A stretch of DNA of 6,236 bases, from the NCBI GenBank assembly GCA_002413755.1, contig DHXQ01000039.1:35064-41299 (forward strand). Reading direction: 5' to 3'. The DNA is from Candidatus Saccharibacteria bacterium UBA5152 (GTDB taxonomy: Bacteria; Patescibacteriota; Saccharimonadia; Saccharimonadales; UBA4665). Positions 5,557-6,236 of the stretch are shown in pieces. The first letter of the stretch is position 1. Each line of letters begins with the position of its first letter. Below the pieces are notes generated by a model, which saw only the letters and a program-made list of their open reading frames with translations, did not search any database and was not told the origin of the DNA. Position numbers and translations under genes: made by a program.

Positions 5557-6236
5557 GTCGAATATTGCGTGCGAGTGACCAAAGTCGATGCCGAACGAAT
5601 AGTGACGCCAGCGCCGGCCGTTAGTGTTACCGTGCCGGTGCCGAGCTGCGCACCTTCGACCACCGTGCCGGTAGCCCAGGCGACCGATGAGCTCGGCGGC
5701 ACCGTGATGGTCGTCGCGGAGGCGCTGGTCATATCAATCGACCGCCCGGCATCACTCAGTACCAGCGTATATGAGGCCGTCTGAGCGTTGGCCGTGATAA
5801 TAACGACATCAGGCAGCGTAATGTCGGCCGAGCCGTCAAAGGCCGTACCATTGATGTTGCGCGGCGTGGCCAGTTTGGTAGCTGTGCCGGCATTGCCCGT
5901 CACCGACGTCTGGTCGCCGGTGTTGGTACCGCTCATCGCCGCTAGCTTGGTCTTCTCGGTAGCGGTGTAAGCCTTATTGGTGGTACCGTCCGGTACGGCA
6001 TCCTGGTTGAGTGTTTGCCAGGATTTGTCACCGCGGTAATATTGCGTGCTCGAGCCGGCGGCCAACGTTGGCTCTTTGCCTGTTAGCCCTGGAACCGTTG
6101 GCGAGTCTGCGGTGCCGCCCAAGTCACCAGTAAGTTTGAGAATACCCTTTGTGCCAGCAGAAGCGTCAGTGGCAGTGCCGGCCGGTTTGTCCGCCAGATC
6201 ATTATACGAGCCAGTAGTCGCCACCGTCGCCAGAGA
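5499..6236 (-). CDS. Phage-tail-fibre-like protein, C-terminal part (N-terminus beyond window)
   Basis: About 245 residues are visible; the frame is open at the right edge (reading SLATVATTGSYNDL from there), so the gene starts outside. A GTG at 6224 is in frame but lies inside a continuing VATTGSYNDL-type repeat and is unlikely to be the start. The visible part has low-complexity Gly/Ala/Thr/Ser-rich fibre sequence. It includes QYYRGDKSWQTL, an AYTATEKTKLAAM segment, and GNAGTATKLATPRNINGTAF, which matches the style of Phage_fiber_2-like repeats. The last 95 or so residues form the widespread C-terminal beta module of fibres and glycine-rich structural proteins, ending in a GLRYLGSNVWLVSGDLT-type tail, a natural end. 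Such fibres trimerise and carry receptor- or glycan-binding tips. It overlaps the jelly-roll gene downstream. The stop is TAA. No cysteine is visible in this part. Confidence 0.82.
   Translation of the reverse strand, partial: SLATVATTGSYNDLADKPAGTATDASAGTKGILKLTGDLGGTADSPTVPGLTGKEPTLAAGSSTQYYRGDKSWQTLNQDAVPDGTTNKAYTATEKTKLAAMSGTNTGDQTSVTGNAGTATKLATPRNINGTAFDGSADITLPDVVIITANAQTASYTLVLSDAGRSIDMTSASATTITVPPSSSVAWATGTVVEGAQLGTGTVTLTAGAGVTIRSASTLVTRTQYSTWGLRYLGSNVWLVSGDLT
5500..5514 (-). promoter_or_regulatory. Shine-Dalgarno and possible ATA start coupled to the fibre stop
   Basis: The minus strand reads GGGAG, seven nucleotides, then ATAA, in which ATA (frame of the jelly-roll gene) overlaps TAA (stop of the fibre gene). 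This copies the usual ATGA stop-start overlap with A in place of G. The next canonical in-frame start downstream is a TTG about 14 codons later with no ribosome binding site. The true start could be this ATA, or an ATG lost by mutation or consensus error. Confidence 0.45.

Noticed and set aside
1..6236. Alternative genetic code (UGA as glycine), because no visible stop is TGA.
   Set aside because: Only five stops are visible, and all frames are full-length with natural ends under code 11; the medium-high GC content also does not fit the UGA-recoded candidate phyla.

Overview
The window most resembles a piece of a Candidate Phyla Radiation genome, probably a Saccharibacteria (TM7)-like bacterium of medium-high GC. 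This rests on recalled protein styles (a short LemA, HtpX, a minimal membrane-anchored D,D-carboxypeptidase, and large Ala/Gly/Thr/Ser-rich phage-tail-like surface modules) and not on a marker gene, so it is an inference. All four visible stop codons outside the truncated htpX that were checked, plus the fibre gene's, are TAA or TAG; standard code 11 reads every frame cleanly.

Region 1 (1-1376) is a minus-strand lemA-htpX pair. lemA is complete and has a good promoter and Shine-Dalgarno site. htpX follows after 71 nt and runs off the left edge, with its zinc site intact. Together they suggest a membrane-quality-control unit. Region 2 (1377-2721) is a divergent plus-strand gene for a membrane-anchored penicillin-binding D-alanyl-D-alanine carboxypeptidase with all three active-site motifs. 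It acts on peptidoglycan outside the membrane.

Region 3 (2722-3110) is intergenic but dense in structure. It has nested palindromes just after the carboxypeptidase stop, a GC-rich stem-loop, a 14+5 bp hairpin, a strong bidirectional Rho-independent terminator, and then a minus-strand tRNA-Val(UAC) with encoded CCA and its own sigma70-like promoter.

Region 4 (3111-6236) is a minus-strand cluster, in order of transcription: the C-terminal part of a phage-tail-fibre-like protein (starting outside the window), a protein with two jelly-roll domains (LamG-like plus a second beta-sandwich), and a membrane-anchored protein with a polysaccharide-lyase-like fold. The first two genes overlap. A plausible coupled start uses an ATA codon overlapping the TAA stop. 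The cluster looks like a glycan-binding or glycan-cleaving surface or appendage module. It could be a domesticated phage tail module or an adhesin operon; no capsid, portal, terminase or integrase gene is visible.
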